DNA from: CAJBVG01 sp044376465
GTDB lineage: Bacteria > Bacteroidota > Bacteroidia > Sphingobacteriales > Sphingobacteriaceae
DNA: 12,584 nucleotides
Reading direction: 5' to 3'
Assembly (NCBI GenBank): GCA_044376465.1
Contig: JBILKW010000053.1
Location: forward strand, 1 to 12,584
In this document: positions 1-6,334 of the stretch, in pieces
Layout of the letters: every line of letters starts with the position of its first letter
Numbering within the stretch: position 1 is the stretch's first letter
The notes under the pieces: generated by a model
What the model was told of the DNA's origin: nothing
The model's input: only the letters and a program-made list of their open reading frames with translations
The model's database searches: none
Position numbers and translations under genes: made by a program

Positions 1-70
1 TTACTAACTATTTATTTTTTTCAATTTCTGATCGCACTTTCGTCATTGCGAACTTTCGAGCAGTTCATGA

Positions 71-86
71 TCCCCTCGTTTGGGGA
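71..86 (-). other. Hairpin at the start of the P1 transcript
   Basis: TCCCC (71-75) and GGGGA (82-86) form a 5-bp stem around a 6-nt loop. It would lie at the extreme 5' end of an RNA made from P1. No U-tract follows, so it is not a terminator. It could protect the mRNA 5' end or have no function. Confidence 0.4.
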
Positions 87-89
87 CTG

Positions 90-118
90 CAAAGGTAGAA
101 ATGTTTTTTAGTTTACAA
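90..118 (-). promoter_or_regulatory. Leftward promoter P1 (TTTG-N17-TACCTTTG)
   Basis: On the minus strand a -33 TTTG (118-115) is followed after 17 nt by TACCTTTG (97-90). This is a full match to the Bacteroidota -7 consensus TAnnTTTG with acceptable spacing. Transcription would start near position 85 and run left off the window. The leader then begins with a small hairpin at 71-86. The target gene is not in the window. Confidence 0.65.
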
Positions 119-175
119 AAATTATTTTGAAATAGATTTATTGCAAAAAAACATCATTACACTACTTTGGGGGTA

Positions 176-206
176 CAAATGTAGAAATGCGAACTCAATC
201 TTACAA
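176..206 (-). promoter_or_regulatory. Leftward promoter P2 (TTG-N20-TACATTTG)
   Basis: The minus strand has TACATTTG (183-176), a full TAnnTTTG match, preceded after 20 nt by TTG (206-204). The -7 segment is nearly a copy of P1: plus-strand 176-189 and 90-103 share 13 of 14 bases. The -33 element falls inside a pair of 8-nt direct repeats. It probably drives the same off-window gene as P1. Confidence 0.5.
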
Positions 207-222
207 TACTTAAGCAATACTT
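204..222. repeat. Direct repeat CAATACTT x2 with 11-nt period
   Basis: CAATACTT occurs at 204-211 and again at 215-222. The two copies start 11 nt apart, about one helical turn, so a protein could contact both on one DNA face. The inner copy overlaps the -33 element of leftward promoter P2, a usual place for an activator or repressor site. No regulator is identified. Confidence 0.35.
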
Positions 223-329
223 TTTTTCAGCATTCAATTTAATCCCTTGAGAATTAATAGAAAAACTTGTATACCTCGGGCCCCATTTATTCGTTATACC
301 TAAAAATTTTATTAACTAGCACTAAAAAC

Positions 330-337
330 TATATTTG
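330..337 (+). promoter_or_regulatory. bamD promoter, -7 element TATATTTG
   Basis: TATATTTG fits TAnnTTTG exactly and ends 4 nt before the ATG at 342. Initiation at the usual distance downstream would put the RNA 5' end at or very near the A of the start codon, implying a leaderless or nearly leaderless mRNA. No TTG is seen at the -33 distance. Confidence 0.6.
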
Positions 338-341
338 CAAA

Positions 342-1163
342 ATGTTTAAATCAGTTAGAATTCAATTAAGCTTACTCCTAATATTAACGTTTTGCCTACA
401 AGCATGTAAAAGTGAATATCAAAAAGTATTGAAAGGTAATGACCTACCTAAGAAATACGAAATGGCTGTTAAATATTATAATGACAATGATTACTTCCGA
501 GCATTTCAGCTATTCGATGAATTAGTTAACGTTTACCGCGGTACGGAGCAGGCAGAAAAAATTTATTACTACTATGCTTATTGTCACTATGGCTTGAAAG
601 ATATGATCAGTGCGCGTTTTCATTTTCAGAATTTTGCGGAAACATACCCTCGTAGTGTATACGCCGAAGAATGTAGATACATGGCAGCGTATTGTTATTT
701 TTTGGATTCACCAGACTTTACGCTCGACCAAGACAATACCTACAAGGCAATAGAAGCAATGCAGCTCTTTATAAACATGTATCCAAAATCTGAACGTGTT
801 GCAGAAGGGAACACAATAATCGATCGGTTAAGAGAAAAACTTGAGTCGAAATCTTTTTACAACGCAAAAATTTATTATAGTATAGGCGATTATAAATCGG
901 CAGTATTCGCATTTAGAAACTCCTTAATAGACTTTCCAGACAGTAAATACAGAGAAGAAATGATGTTTTTAAGCATTAAATCAGCTTATTTATACGCTGA
1001 TATGAGTATTGACAGTAAAAAATCAGAAAGATTTTTGGAAACTATGGAATATTATCAGACCTTTGTGGATTCTTACGCGACAAGTAAGTATTTAAAAGAA
1101 GCGCAAAGTATTTTTAATAGTTGCCTCGCCAAAATTGAACAATTAAAGAAATCATCAAATTAA
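342..1163 (+). CDS. bamD: Outer membrane protein assembly factor BamD (TPR lipoprotein)
   Basis: BamD is the essential lipoprotein partner of BamA in the complex that inserts beta-barrel proteins into the outer membrane; it sits on the periplasmic face. From this start the protein is 273 aa. Residues 1-21 form a lipoprotein signal peptide with a hydrophobic core and lipobox LQAC, making Cys22 the lipidation site. The rest is helical and rich in Tyr, Phe and Ala in TPR-like pairs (about 38-67, 74-104, 133-148, 174-199 and 228-246), the usual BamD fold and length. The frame is open upstream to an ATG at 267, but the start at 342 is preferred because it places the signal peptide at the N terminus and because the -7 element at 330-337 would lie inside the longer form. 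rpoZ follows after 1 nt. Confidence 0.93.
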   Translation: MFKSVRIQLSLLLILTFCLQACKSEYQKVLKGNDLPKKYEMAVKYYNDNDYFRAFQLFDELVNVYRGTEQAEKIYYYYAYCHYGLKDMISARFHFQNFAETYPRSVYAEECRYMAAYCYFLDSPDFTLDQDNTYKAIEAMQLFINMYPKSERVAEGNTIIDRLREKLESKSFYNAKIYYSIGDYKSAVFAFRNSLIDFPDSKYREEMMFLSIKSAYLYADMSIDSKKSERFLETMEYYQTFVDSYATSKYLKEAQSIFNSCLAKIEQLKKSSN

Positions 1164-1164
1164 T

Positions 1165-1488
1165 ATGAGTAATACAGCAAAAAATACCACTCCAACTTCT
1201 ACAATCACCAGAGACATTCGTGAATTAGATGGTAAAACTGGAAATATATACGAAAGTGTAGTAGTTATTTCTAGAAGAGCTAACCAAATTTCGGCTGCCC
1301 TGAAAGAAGAATTGAATAATAAACTATCTGAATTTGCAACTTCTAACGACAATCTAGAAGAAGTATTTGAAAATAGAGAGCAAATTGAAATTTCTAAATA
1401 CTATGAAAGGATGCCAAAAGCTTCGCTTTTAGCAACTCAAGAGTTTTTAGAGGATAAAATATATCAAAGAAAACTTACAGAAGAATAA
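1165..1488 (+). CDS. rpoZ: DNA-directed RNA polymerase omega subunit, Bacteroidota type
   Basis: Omega is the small subunit that helps beta-prime fold and join the RNA polymerase core. This 107-aa protein has the Bacteroidota form: a short Thr/Ser-rich N terminus, then TRDIRELDGKTGNIYESV (15-32) and the segment SRRANQISAALKEEL (36-50), which corresponds to the conserved RANQI helix of omega proteins. The acidic C-terminal part (about 55-107) is less conserved. The start codon lies 1 nt after the bamD stop, so the two are almost certainly cotranscribed. A strong intrinsic terminator follows 8 nt after the stop codon, closing the bamD-rpoZ unit. Identity rests on the RANQI region and the bamD-rpoZ-coaBC gene order familiar from Bacteroidota. 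Confidence 0.88.
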   Translation: MSNTAKNTTPTSTITRDIRELDGKTGNIYESVVVISRRANQISAALKEELNNKLSEFATSNDNLEEVFENREQIEISKYYERMPKASLLATQEFLEDKIYQRKLTEE

Positions 1489-1495
1489 TCTTTTC

Positions 1496-1522
1496 AACCC
1501 TCTCCCTCAAGAGGGTTTTTTT
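1496..1522 (+). terminator. Intrinsic terminator after rpoZ
   Basis: AACCCTCT (1496-1503) pairs perfectly with AGAGGGTT (1510-1517) around a 6-nt loop, and a T-run extends to 1522. It is an 8-bp GC-rich stem with a U-tract, well placed to end the bamD-rpoZ transcript before the coaBC promoter. Confidence 0.9.
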
Positions 1523-1536
1523 ATAACTTAGCGTTT

Positions 1537-1544
1537 TAGATTTG
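1537..1544 (+). promoter_or_regulatory. coaBC promoter, -7 element TAGATTTG
   Basis: TAGATTTG matches TAnnTTTG fully. It lies 15 nt after the rpoZ terminator and ends 4 nt before the coaBC ATG, the same spacing as at bamD. The transcript should begin at or next to the start codon. No -33 TTG is seen; that position is the terminator T-run. Confidence 0.6.
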
Positions 1545-1548
1545 TACA

Positions 1549-2742
1549 ATGAAAGGTAAAAAAATACTGATCGGTATCACGGCGAGTATTGCAGCTTACA
1601 AAATAGCCACCCTAATTCGTTTGTTAATAAAAGCAGGTGCCGAGGTGCAAGTAATCATTACAAATGATGCAAAAGAATTCATCACGCCGTTAACGCTTTC
1701 CACCCTTTCTAAAAAACCTGTTTATTCTGATTTTGTAAAAAATGAATTAGGCGAATGGACTAACCATGTGGAACTTGGGCTTTGGGCCGATCTTTTTTTA
1801 ATTGCCCCTGCCAGTGCTAATACCATCGCTAAAATGGCTAATGGAATTTGTGATAATTTATTATTAGCAACTTATCTATCTGCAAAATGCCCTGTATTAT
1901 TTGCTCCTGCCATGGACTTAGACATGTACATACATCCATCCACCAAGAAAAATATTGCCACATTAGAATCATACGGAAATGAATTGATTTCTGCACGACA
2001 TGGAGAATTGGCGAGTGGATTAATTGGTGAAGGTAGAATGGCAGAACCTGAAGAGTTGTTCTCAGAAATAAATTCATTTCTCTCAAAAAAAAAAGACCTA
2101 AGCAATAAAAAAGTATTAATTACAGCAGGCCCAACTTATGAAGCCATAGACCCTGTGAGATTTATAGGCAATCATTCTACTGGGAAAATGGGATTAGCCT
2201 TGGCTCTTGAATGTTATAACAGAGGAGCTGAAGTAAGTTTAATCTGCGGCCCCAATCAATTAAATTTAAAAAAATATCCTTTTAATACTATTGAAGTCCA
2301 ATCATCAACTGAAATGTATAATGCTTGTATAGAATTGTTTGAGCACACAAACATCGCAATAATGAGTGCAGCTGTTGCAGATTATAAAGTTGCAAAGGTT
2401 GCTTCACAAAAAATTAAAAAGAAAGACGAGACACTACAATTAGAATTAACCAAAACTATTGACATTTTAAGTAGTTTGGGCAAATTGAAAAAGAAACAAT
2501 TGCTCGTTGGTTTTGCACTTGAAACTGAAAATGAAAAAAGTAACGCTTCCGATAAATTAGTACGTAAAAATGCTGATATGATTGTGTTAAACTCTTTAAA
2601 TGATAAAGGTGCAGGTTTCGGTGGCGATACTAATAAAATAAGTATTATCCACAAAAACAAACACGTTATAGATTTTGACTTAAAAAATAAAAAAGATGTG
2701 GCGATAGATATTATCAACGAAATAGTTTCGTTAATGAACTAG
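1549..2742 (+). CDS. coaBC: Bifunctional phosphopantothenoylcysteine decarboxylase / phosphopantothenate-cysteine ligase
   Basis: CoaBC performs two successive cytoplasmic steps of coenzyme A synthesis: the CoaB half joins 4'-phosphopantothenate to cysteine using CTP, and the FMN-dependent CoaC half decarboxylates the product to 4'-phosphopantetheine. The 397-aa length is normal. CoaC (about 1-180) shows the flavoprotein start KILIGITASIAAYK, His73 in TNHVEL (E. coli His75), APASANTIAK (87-96) and EGRMAEPEE (161-169). CoaB (about 188-397) shows ITAGPTYEAIDPVRFIGNHS (191-210) followed by TGKMG, AAVADYKVA (274-282), the lysine-rich KIKKKDE (288-294) and a closing FGGDTN (357-362). Two CoaC positions differ from E. 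coli: Asp123 stands where Asn125 is in the PxMNxxMW motif, and Ser156 stands where catalytic Cys158 is. It begins a new unit after the rpoZ terminator. Confidence 0.95.
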   Translation: MKGKKILIGITASIAAYKIATLIRLLIKAGAEVQVIITNDAKEFITPLTLSTLSKKPVYSDFVKNELGEWTNHVELGLWADLFLIAPASANTIAKMANGICDNLLLATYLSAKCPVLFAPAMDLDMYIHPSTKKNIATLESYGNELISARHGELASGLIGEGRMAEPEELFSEINSFLSKKKDLSNKKVLITAGPTYEAIDPVRFIGNHSTGKMGLALALECYNRGAEVSLICGPNQLNLKKYPFNTIEVQSSTEMYNACIELFEHTNIAIMSAAVADYKVAKVASQKIKKKDETLQLELTKTIDILSSLGKLKKKQLLVGFALETENEKSNASDKLVRKNADMIVLNSLNDKGAGFGGDTNKISIIHKNKHVIDFDLKNKKDVAIDIINEIVSLMN

Positions 2743-2752
2743 CTTTTATATA

Positions 2753-3655
2753 ATGATTAAAAAATATACCTTAATTCCTATTTTCTTACTTCTTGCATTG
2801 TTTTCTAAAGCGCAAGACCTTAATTGTAAAGTTCAAATTATAACTCAACAATTAGCCACTTCCGATAAATCGATTTTTATTGAAATGGAGAAATCGATAT
2901 TTGAGTTTATAAATAGTACAAAGTGGACTACTGATATTATTCAAATAAATGAAAGAATTGAGTGTAATTTAATTATCAACGTAAAGGAACAATTAGGTAT
3001 TGATGAATTTAAAGCAACAGCGCAAATTCAATCTAGTAGACCTATATATAATACCTCCTACAATTCTACCATATTTAATTATATGGACGAGGATTGGATT
3101 TTTAAGTACATCATTAATCAACCTTTGGAGTTCAACGAAAACGATGCTAGGTCTAATTTAACCTCCTTAATTGCATACTATGTATACATTATGGTTGGTT
3201 TAGATTATGATAGCTACTCACTATTTGGAGGAACTACTTATTTTCAAAAAGCTAGGCAAATAGTAAACAATGCTCAAACTCAGCCAGGCAAAGGATGGAA
3301 AGCATTTGACGGCACCAGAAATCGTTTTATTTTAGTTGACAATTTATTAGACAACAATTTCAAACCTATTCGCGAAACGAATTATAAATATCATCGTTTA
3401 GGAATGGATGTAATGTCGCAAAACATAGAAAATGGCAGAGAAGAAATTAAAGAATTATTGCCAAAGTTATTAAAGCTAGCAAGAGAGCGGCCAAACTCTA
3501 TGATCTTAAATATTTTCTTTTCTGCTAAGAGTGACGAGTTGGTAAATATATTTAGCAGGGTAGCTCAGAACGATAAACAAGTAATTATACAAACCCTCTC
3601 CGATATTGATCCGGGAAATAGTAATAAATATCAGCAGATTAATAGGGCTAACTAA
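2753..3655 (+). CDS. DUF4835 family exported protein (PorD-like, T9SS-associated)
   Basis: This 300-aa protein has a Sec signal peptide: Lys3-Lys4, a hydrophobic core at about 7-18 and likely cleavage after SKA20, before QDLN. There is no lipobox and no other membrane segment, so it should be periplasmic or outer-membrane associated. It resembles the Bacteroidota family DUF4835, found between coaBC and recN in this phylum. Recognisable stretches are QSSRPIYNTSY (92-102), GLDYDSYSLFGG (149-160) and the KGWKAFDG segment (180-187). Only two cysteines remain after cleavage, Cys25 and Cys71, which could form a disulfide. From memory, members are now called PorD and tied to type IX secretion; I cannot confirm that here. 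It starts 10 nt after the coaBC stop, with no promoter between, so it is very likely cotranscribed with coaBC. Confidence 0.8.
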   Translation: MIKKYTLIPIFLLLALFSKAQDLNCKVQIITQQLATSDKSIFIEMEKSIFEFINSTKWTTDIIQINERIECNLIINVKEQLGIDEFKATAQIQSSRPIYNTSYNSTIFNYMDEDWIFKYIINQPLEFNENDARSNLTSLIAYYVYIMVGLDYDSYSLFGGTTYFQKARQIVNNAQTQPGKGWKAFDGTRNRFILVDNLLDNNFKPIRETNYKYHRLGMDVMSQNIENGREEIKELLPKLLKLARERPNSMILNIFFSAKSDELVNIFSRVAQNDKQVIIQTLSDIDPGNSNKYQQINRAN

Positions 3656-3689
3656 GTTTCTATTTTACATTTTATATCGTTTTTTTCAT

Positions 3690-3697
3690 TATTTTAG
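3690..3697 (+). promoter_or_regulatory. Possible recN promoter, -7-like TATTTTAG
   Basis: TATTTTAG differs from TAnnTTTG at one base and lies in the 63-nt gap before recN. It predicts an RNA start near 3702, giving a leader of about 17 nt to the ATG at 3719. No -33 TTG is visible. No terminator ends the coaBC transcript before it, so recN may also be read from upstream. Confidence 0.35.
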
Positions 3698-3718
3698 CAA
3701 TGGAAAAAGATGTGTGCT

Positions 3719-5380
3719 ATGCTTAGGAAACTCATTATAAAAAACTTCGCAATAATTGACGAATTGGAGTTAGAACTTCATAGTGGATTTAACATCATGA
3801 CCGGTGAAACGGGTGCTGGCAAGTCTGTTATTTTAGGTGCGTTGGAACTATTACTCGGCCAACGATTTGACTCCAAAAGTCTGAAAAATAATCAGAAGAA
3901 ATGTATAATTGAAGGCCATTTTAAATTAATAGGATTTTCGTTACAATCTTTTTTTGAAGAAGCCAATTTAGATTATGAAGAGCATTGTATTATACGAAGG
4001 GAGATTGCTGTAGATGGAAAGTCGCGTGGATTTATTAACGACACGCCGGTAAACATACAAATGCTAAAAGCATTGGGGGAACAATTGGTAGATATACACG
4101 CTCAACATGAAACCCTTGCCTTAAATACATCTTCCTATCAACTACATGTAATCGATAGTGTAGCTAATCATAAAGATTTGTTGTTCAAGTACCGAAATGG
4201 TTTTAATAGATATCAACAAATAAATAAAGAAATAATAGCATTAGAGAATGCTTATGAACAGGCAATAAAAGAACAAGGCTTTATTAAATTTCAGTTTGAT
4301 GAATTAATTCATGCTGGTTTAATTGCCGAGGAACAAACCCACTTAGAATACGAACAAAATTTGCTAAGACATGCCGAGGAAATACAACAAAAACTATCTT
4401 TTATAGATGCGGTACTCCAATCGGATGATCATTCCTTGCTTGACCAATTGAAAATTATTACCCAACATTTGCATTCGCTTGAAAAGATAAATCCAAACAT
4501 TGAAAAAATTTCGGAACGTATAAAAAGCTTGTTAATTGAAGTGAAAGATATTACTTCTGAAATTGAAGAAATTGCAAGTACTACTCATATGAATCCGTTA
4601 CGCTTACAAATTATACAAGAGCGTTTGGACCTAATTTTCCGACTCCAACATAAGCATAGAGTAGGTAGTATTTCTGAGCTATTGAAAATACAAGAAGAAT
4701 TAGATTATAAGTTACAATCATTCGATCATCAAGATGAAGAAATACAAAAGCTTAAATCTGAAAGCACTACATTAGAAAAGGAGTTGCTCGATCTGGCCAT
4801 TAAAATTTCAACAAATAGAGTGAAGAGTTTCGGTTTTGTAATTAAAGACATCAGTACAAACTTAAAAGAGTTGGGCATTCCTAATGCGAATATAGAAATA
4901 GAACATTCCCTACATGAGGGTACTCTTGATAAAGATGGCATTGATGAGATAAAAATACTGTTTAGTGCAAACAAAGGTCAGAAAGCAGAGAGCATAAGCA
5001 AAGTAGCCTCTGGTGGAGAGCTTTCTAGAGTAATGTTGTGTATTAAATCATTATTAGCTAAAAAAGAAAAACTGCCAACTATTATTTTTGATGAAATAGA
5101 TACGGGTGTATCGGGGGAGGTTGCCTTAAAAATGGGTGCAATTATGCGCGGTTTATCAGAAAACATACAAGTAATAAGCATTACGCATTTACCACAAATA
5201 GCAGGCCTAGGTGCCCATCATTATTATGTATATAAAGATCATAGTGCAGCTGAAACAACTACCAAAATTAAAGAATTAGACATGAAAGAACGCATAGTAG
5301 AAATTGCGAAAATGTTGAGTGGTGATAACCCAAGTGCAGGTGCTTTAGAAAATGCTAAAGAATTACTTAAATTAAACTAA
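3719..5380 (+). CDS. recN: DNA repair protein RecN (SMC-like ATPase)
   Basis: RecN is a cytoplasmic SMC-like ATPase recruited early to DNA double-strand breaks, where it supports RecA-dependent repair. From this start it has 553 aa, the normal length. The N-terminal half of the ATPase carries Walker A GETGAGKS (29-36) and the conserved VDIHAQHE (124-131). A long coiled-coil arm fills about 150-370. The C-terminal half has the ABC signature SGGELSR (431-437), Walker B IIFDEIDTGVSGE (455-467) with catalytic Glu459, and the switch histidine in ITHLPQIA (488-495). An in-frame ATG at 3710 would add only three residues; the later ATG is preferred because RecN proteins typically begin with MLxxLxIKNFAxID. 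No SOS-type operator is evident upstream. The C terminus NAKELL is also typical. Confidence 0.94.
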   Translation: MLRKLIIKNFAIIDELELELHSGFNIMTGETGAGKSVILGALELLLGQRFDSKSLKNNQKKCIIEGHFKLIGFSLQSFFEEANLDYEEHCIIRREIAVDGKSRGFINDTPVNIQMLKALGEQLVDIHAQHETLALNTSSYQLHVIDSVANHKDLLFKYRNGFNRYQQINKEIIALENAYEQAIKEQGFIKFQFDELIHAGLIAEEQTHLEYEQNLLRHAEEIQQKLSFIDAVLQSDDHSLLDQLKIITQHLHSLEKINPNIEKISERIKSLLIEVKDITSEIEEIASTTHMNPLRLQIIQERLDLIFRLQHKHRVGSISELLKIQEELDYKLQSFDHQDEEIQKLKSESTTLEKELLDLAIKISTNRVKSFGFVIKDISTNLKELGIPNANIEIEHSLHEGTLDKDGIDEIKILFSANKGQKAESISKVASGGELSRVMLCIKSLLAKKEKLPTIIFDEIDTGVSGEVALKMGAIMRGLSENIQVISITHLPQIAGLGAHHYYVYKDHSAAETTTKIKELDMKERIVEIAKMLSGDNPSAGALENAKELLKLN

Positions 5381-5386
5381 TACAAT

Positions 5387-5394
5387 TATATTTA
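5387..5394 (+). promoter_or_regulatory. Possible fabI promoter, -7-like TATATTTA
   Basis: TATATTTA is one base off TAnnTTTG and lies in the 38-nt recN-fabI gap. Initiation near 5399 would give an A-rich leader of about 20 nt, as usual for Bacteroidota starts that lack a Shine-Dalgarno. No clear -33 TTG is seen, so readthrough from recN remains possible. Confidence 0.4.
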
Positions 5395-5418
5395 CCATAT
5401 CATTTCAATTAAAAAAAT

Positions 5419-6231
5419 ATGTCGCATAACTTATTAGCCGGAAAAAGAGGGATTATCTTTGGGGCTTTAAACGAAAGTTCGATTGCTTGGAAAGTGGCTC
5501 AAAGAGCAGTTCAAGAAGGCGCAAAAATTACCTTAACAAATGCTCCGATAGCTTTACGCATGGGCGAAATGAACGCACTTGCTGAAGAATGTAAGGCTGA
5601 AATTATTCCTGCTGATGTTACGAACATGGAAGATTTGAATAATTTATTTACTAAATCTGTTGAAGTCCTTGGTGGTAAAATTGATTTCGTATTACACTCC
5701 GTTGGGATGAGCATCAATGTTCGTAAGGGAATTCATTACACAGAAGCTAATCATGAGTTTATGCATAAAGGCTTTGATATCTCTGCCATGTCATTACACC
5801 GTGTGCTGCAAACTGCATATAAATTAGACGCCATTAATGAATGGGGATCTGTATTAGCATTATCATATATTGCTGCACAAAGAGTGTTCCCAGATTACAA
5901 TGATATGGGTGATGCAAAAGCATTACTAGAATCCATTACAAGAAGTTTTGGATACCATTATGGCAAACATCGCCATGTTCGTGTAAATTCAATCTCACAA
6001 TCGCCTACTTATACCACGGCTGGTTCGGGAGTTAAAGGATTCGACGGTTTTTATAATTATGCTGATAAAATGTCGCCTCTAGGAAATGCTTCAGCAGACC
6101 AATGTGCTGATTATTGCATTACCATGTTTAGTGATTTTACTAAGATGGTGACCATGCAAAATCTTTTCCATGATGGTGGATTTTCATTCACGGGGGTTAG
6201 TCCGGATGTGATCGAATCCTTAAGTAAATAA
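5419..6231 (+). CDS. fabI: Enoyl-[acyl-carrier-protein] reductase, FabI type (SDR family)
   Basis: FabI carries out the last step of each fatty acid elongation cycle, NAD(P)H-dependent reduction of trans-2-enoyl-ACP, in the cytoplasm. The 270-aa protein is an SDR Rossmann fold. Its N-terminal cofactor loop GALNESSIAW (15-24) corresponds to the FabI variant GVAxxxSIAW. HSVGMS (93-98) aligns with the E. coli HSIGFA loop, keeping the glycine whose mutation gives triclosan or diazaborine resistance. The FabI catalytic set is present as Tyr150 (SY), Tyr160 and Lys167 in Y-x6-K. The substrate loop reads SQSPTYTTAGSGVKGF (193-208) rather than the E. coli SAGPIRTLAASGIKDF, a divergent form I associate with Bacteroidota. 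HDGGFSFTGVS (251-261) is the usual C-terminal segment. It converges with the PKD gene onto a shared terminator. Confidence 0.93.
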   Translation: MSHNLLAGKRGIIFGALNESSIAWKVAQRAVQEGAKITLTNAPIALRMGEMNALAEECKAEIIPADVTNMEDLNNLFTKSVEVLGGKIDFVLHSVGMSINVRKGIHYTEANHEFMHKGFDISAMSLHRVLQTAYKLDAINEWGSVLALSYIAAQRVFPDYNDMGDAKALLESITRSFGYHYGKHRHVRVNSISQSPTYTTAGSGVKGFDGFYNYADKMSPLGNASADQCADYCITMFSDFTKMVTMQNLFHDGGFSFTGVSPDVIESLSK

Positions 6232-6260
6232 ATTTTTTAGAAGCTTATATTTTGCACCTT

Positions 6261-6329
6261 AATTATTACGTGTAAAAAAAAAATGCAGGAATTTAAATTT
6301 CTGCATTTTTTTTACACGTAACAATAATT
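6261..6329. terminator. Bidirectional terminator between fabI and the PKD gene
   Basis: A long inverted repeat lies between two convergent genes. The core TGCAGGAATTT / AAATTTCTGCA (6284-6305, one G-T wobble) is flanked by A10 on the left (6274-6283) and T8 on the right (6306-6313), so each strand has a hairpin followed by a U-tract. The repeat continues outside those tracts as TTACGTGT (6266-6273) / ACACGTAA (6314-6321), then with a 3-nt bulge as AATTA (6261-6265) / TAATT (6325-6329). It should terminate fabI rightward and the PKD gene leftward. Confidence 0.92.
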
Positions 6330-6334
6330 CAATA

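Larger units (their letters stand above)
1..329. other. Non-coding divergent region upstream of bamD
   Basis: No gene is visible here. On the minus strand the only ATG-initiated frames are tiny: 15 codons starting at 67 and 12 codons starting at 43. The left edge therefore seems to lie in the 5' leader of a leftward gene that starts beyond position 1. The region holds two leftward promoters, a short hairpin and a pair of 8-nt direct repeats, listed separately. The frame of bamD stays open upstream to an ATG at 267, but that stretch carries the bamD -7 element and is probably not translated. TATACCT occurs at 270-276 and 295-301, which may be chance. Confidence 0.6.

Noticed and set aside
41..52. 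CGTCATTGCGAA resembling the widespread GTCATTGCGA intergenic palindromic repeat
   Set aside because: Only about 11 bases match the remembered motif, and no palindromic partner of that repeat is present nearby.
267..341. N-terminal extension of BamD by 25 residues
   Set aside because: The extension would precede the lipoprotein signal peptide and would contain the TATATTTG promoter element. The start at 342 explains both.
3700..3726. An 8-codon reading frame (MEKDVCYA) overlapping the recN start, possible leader peptide
   Set aside because: The -7-like element at 3690-3697 predicts an RNA start near 3702, downstream of this ATG, and the peptide has no attenuation-type composition. The overlap looks incidental.
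5419..6231. FabI residues suggesting intrinsic triclosan resistance
   Set aside because: On alignment to E. coli FabI the resistance-linked Gly93 is conserved as Gly96, and the Tyr/Tyr/Lys set is intact. The altered SQSPT loop alone is not enough to predict resistance.
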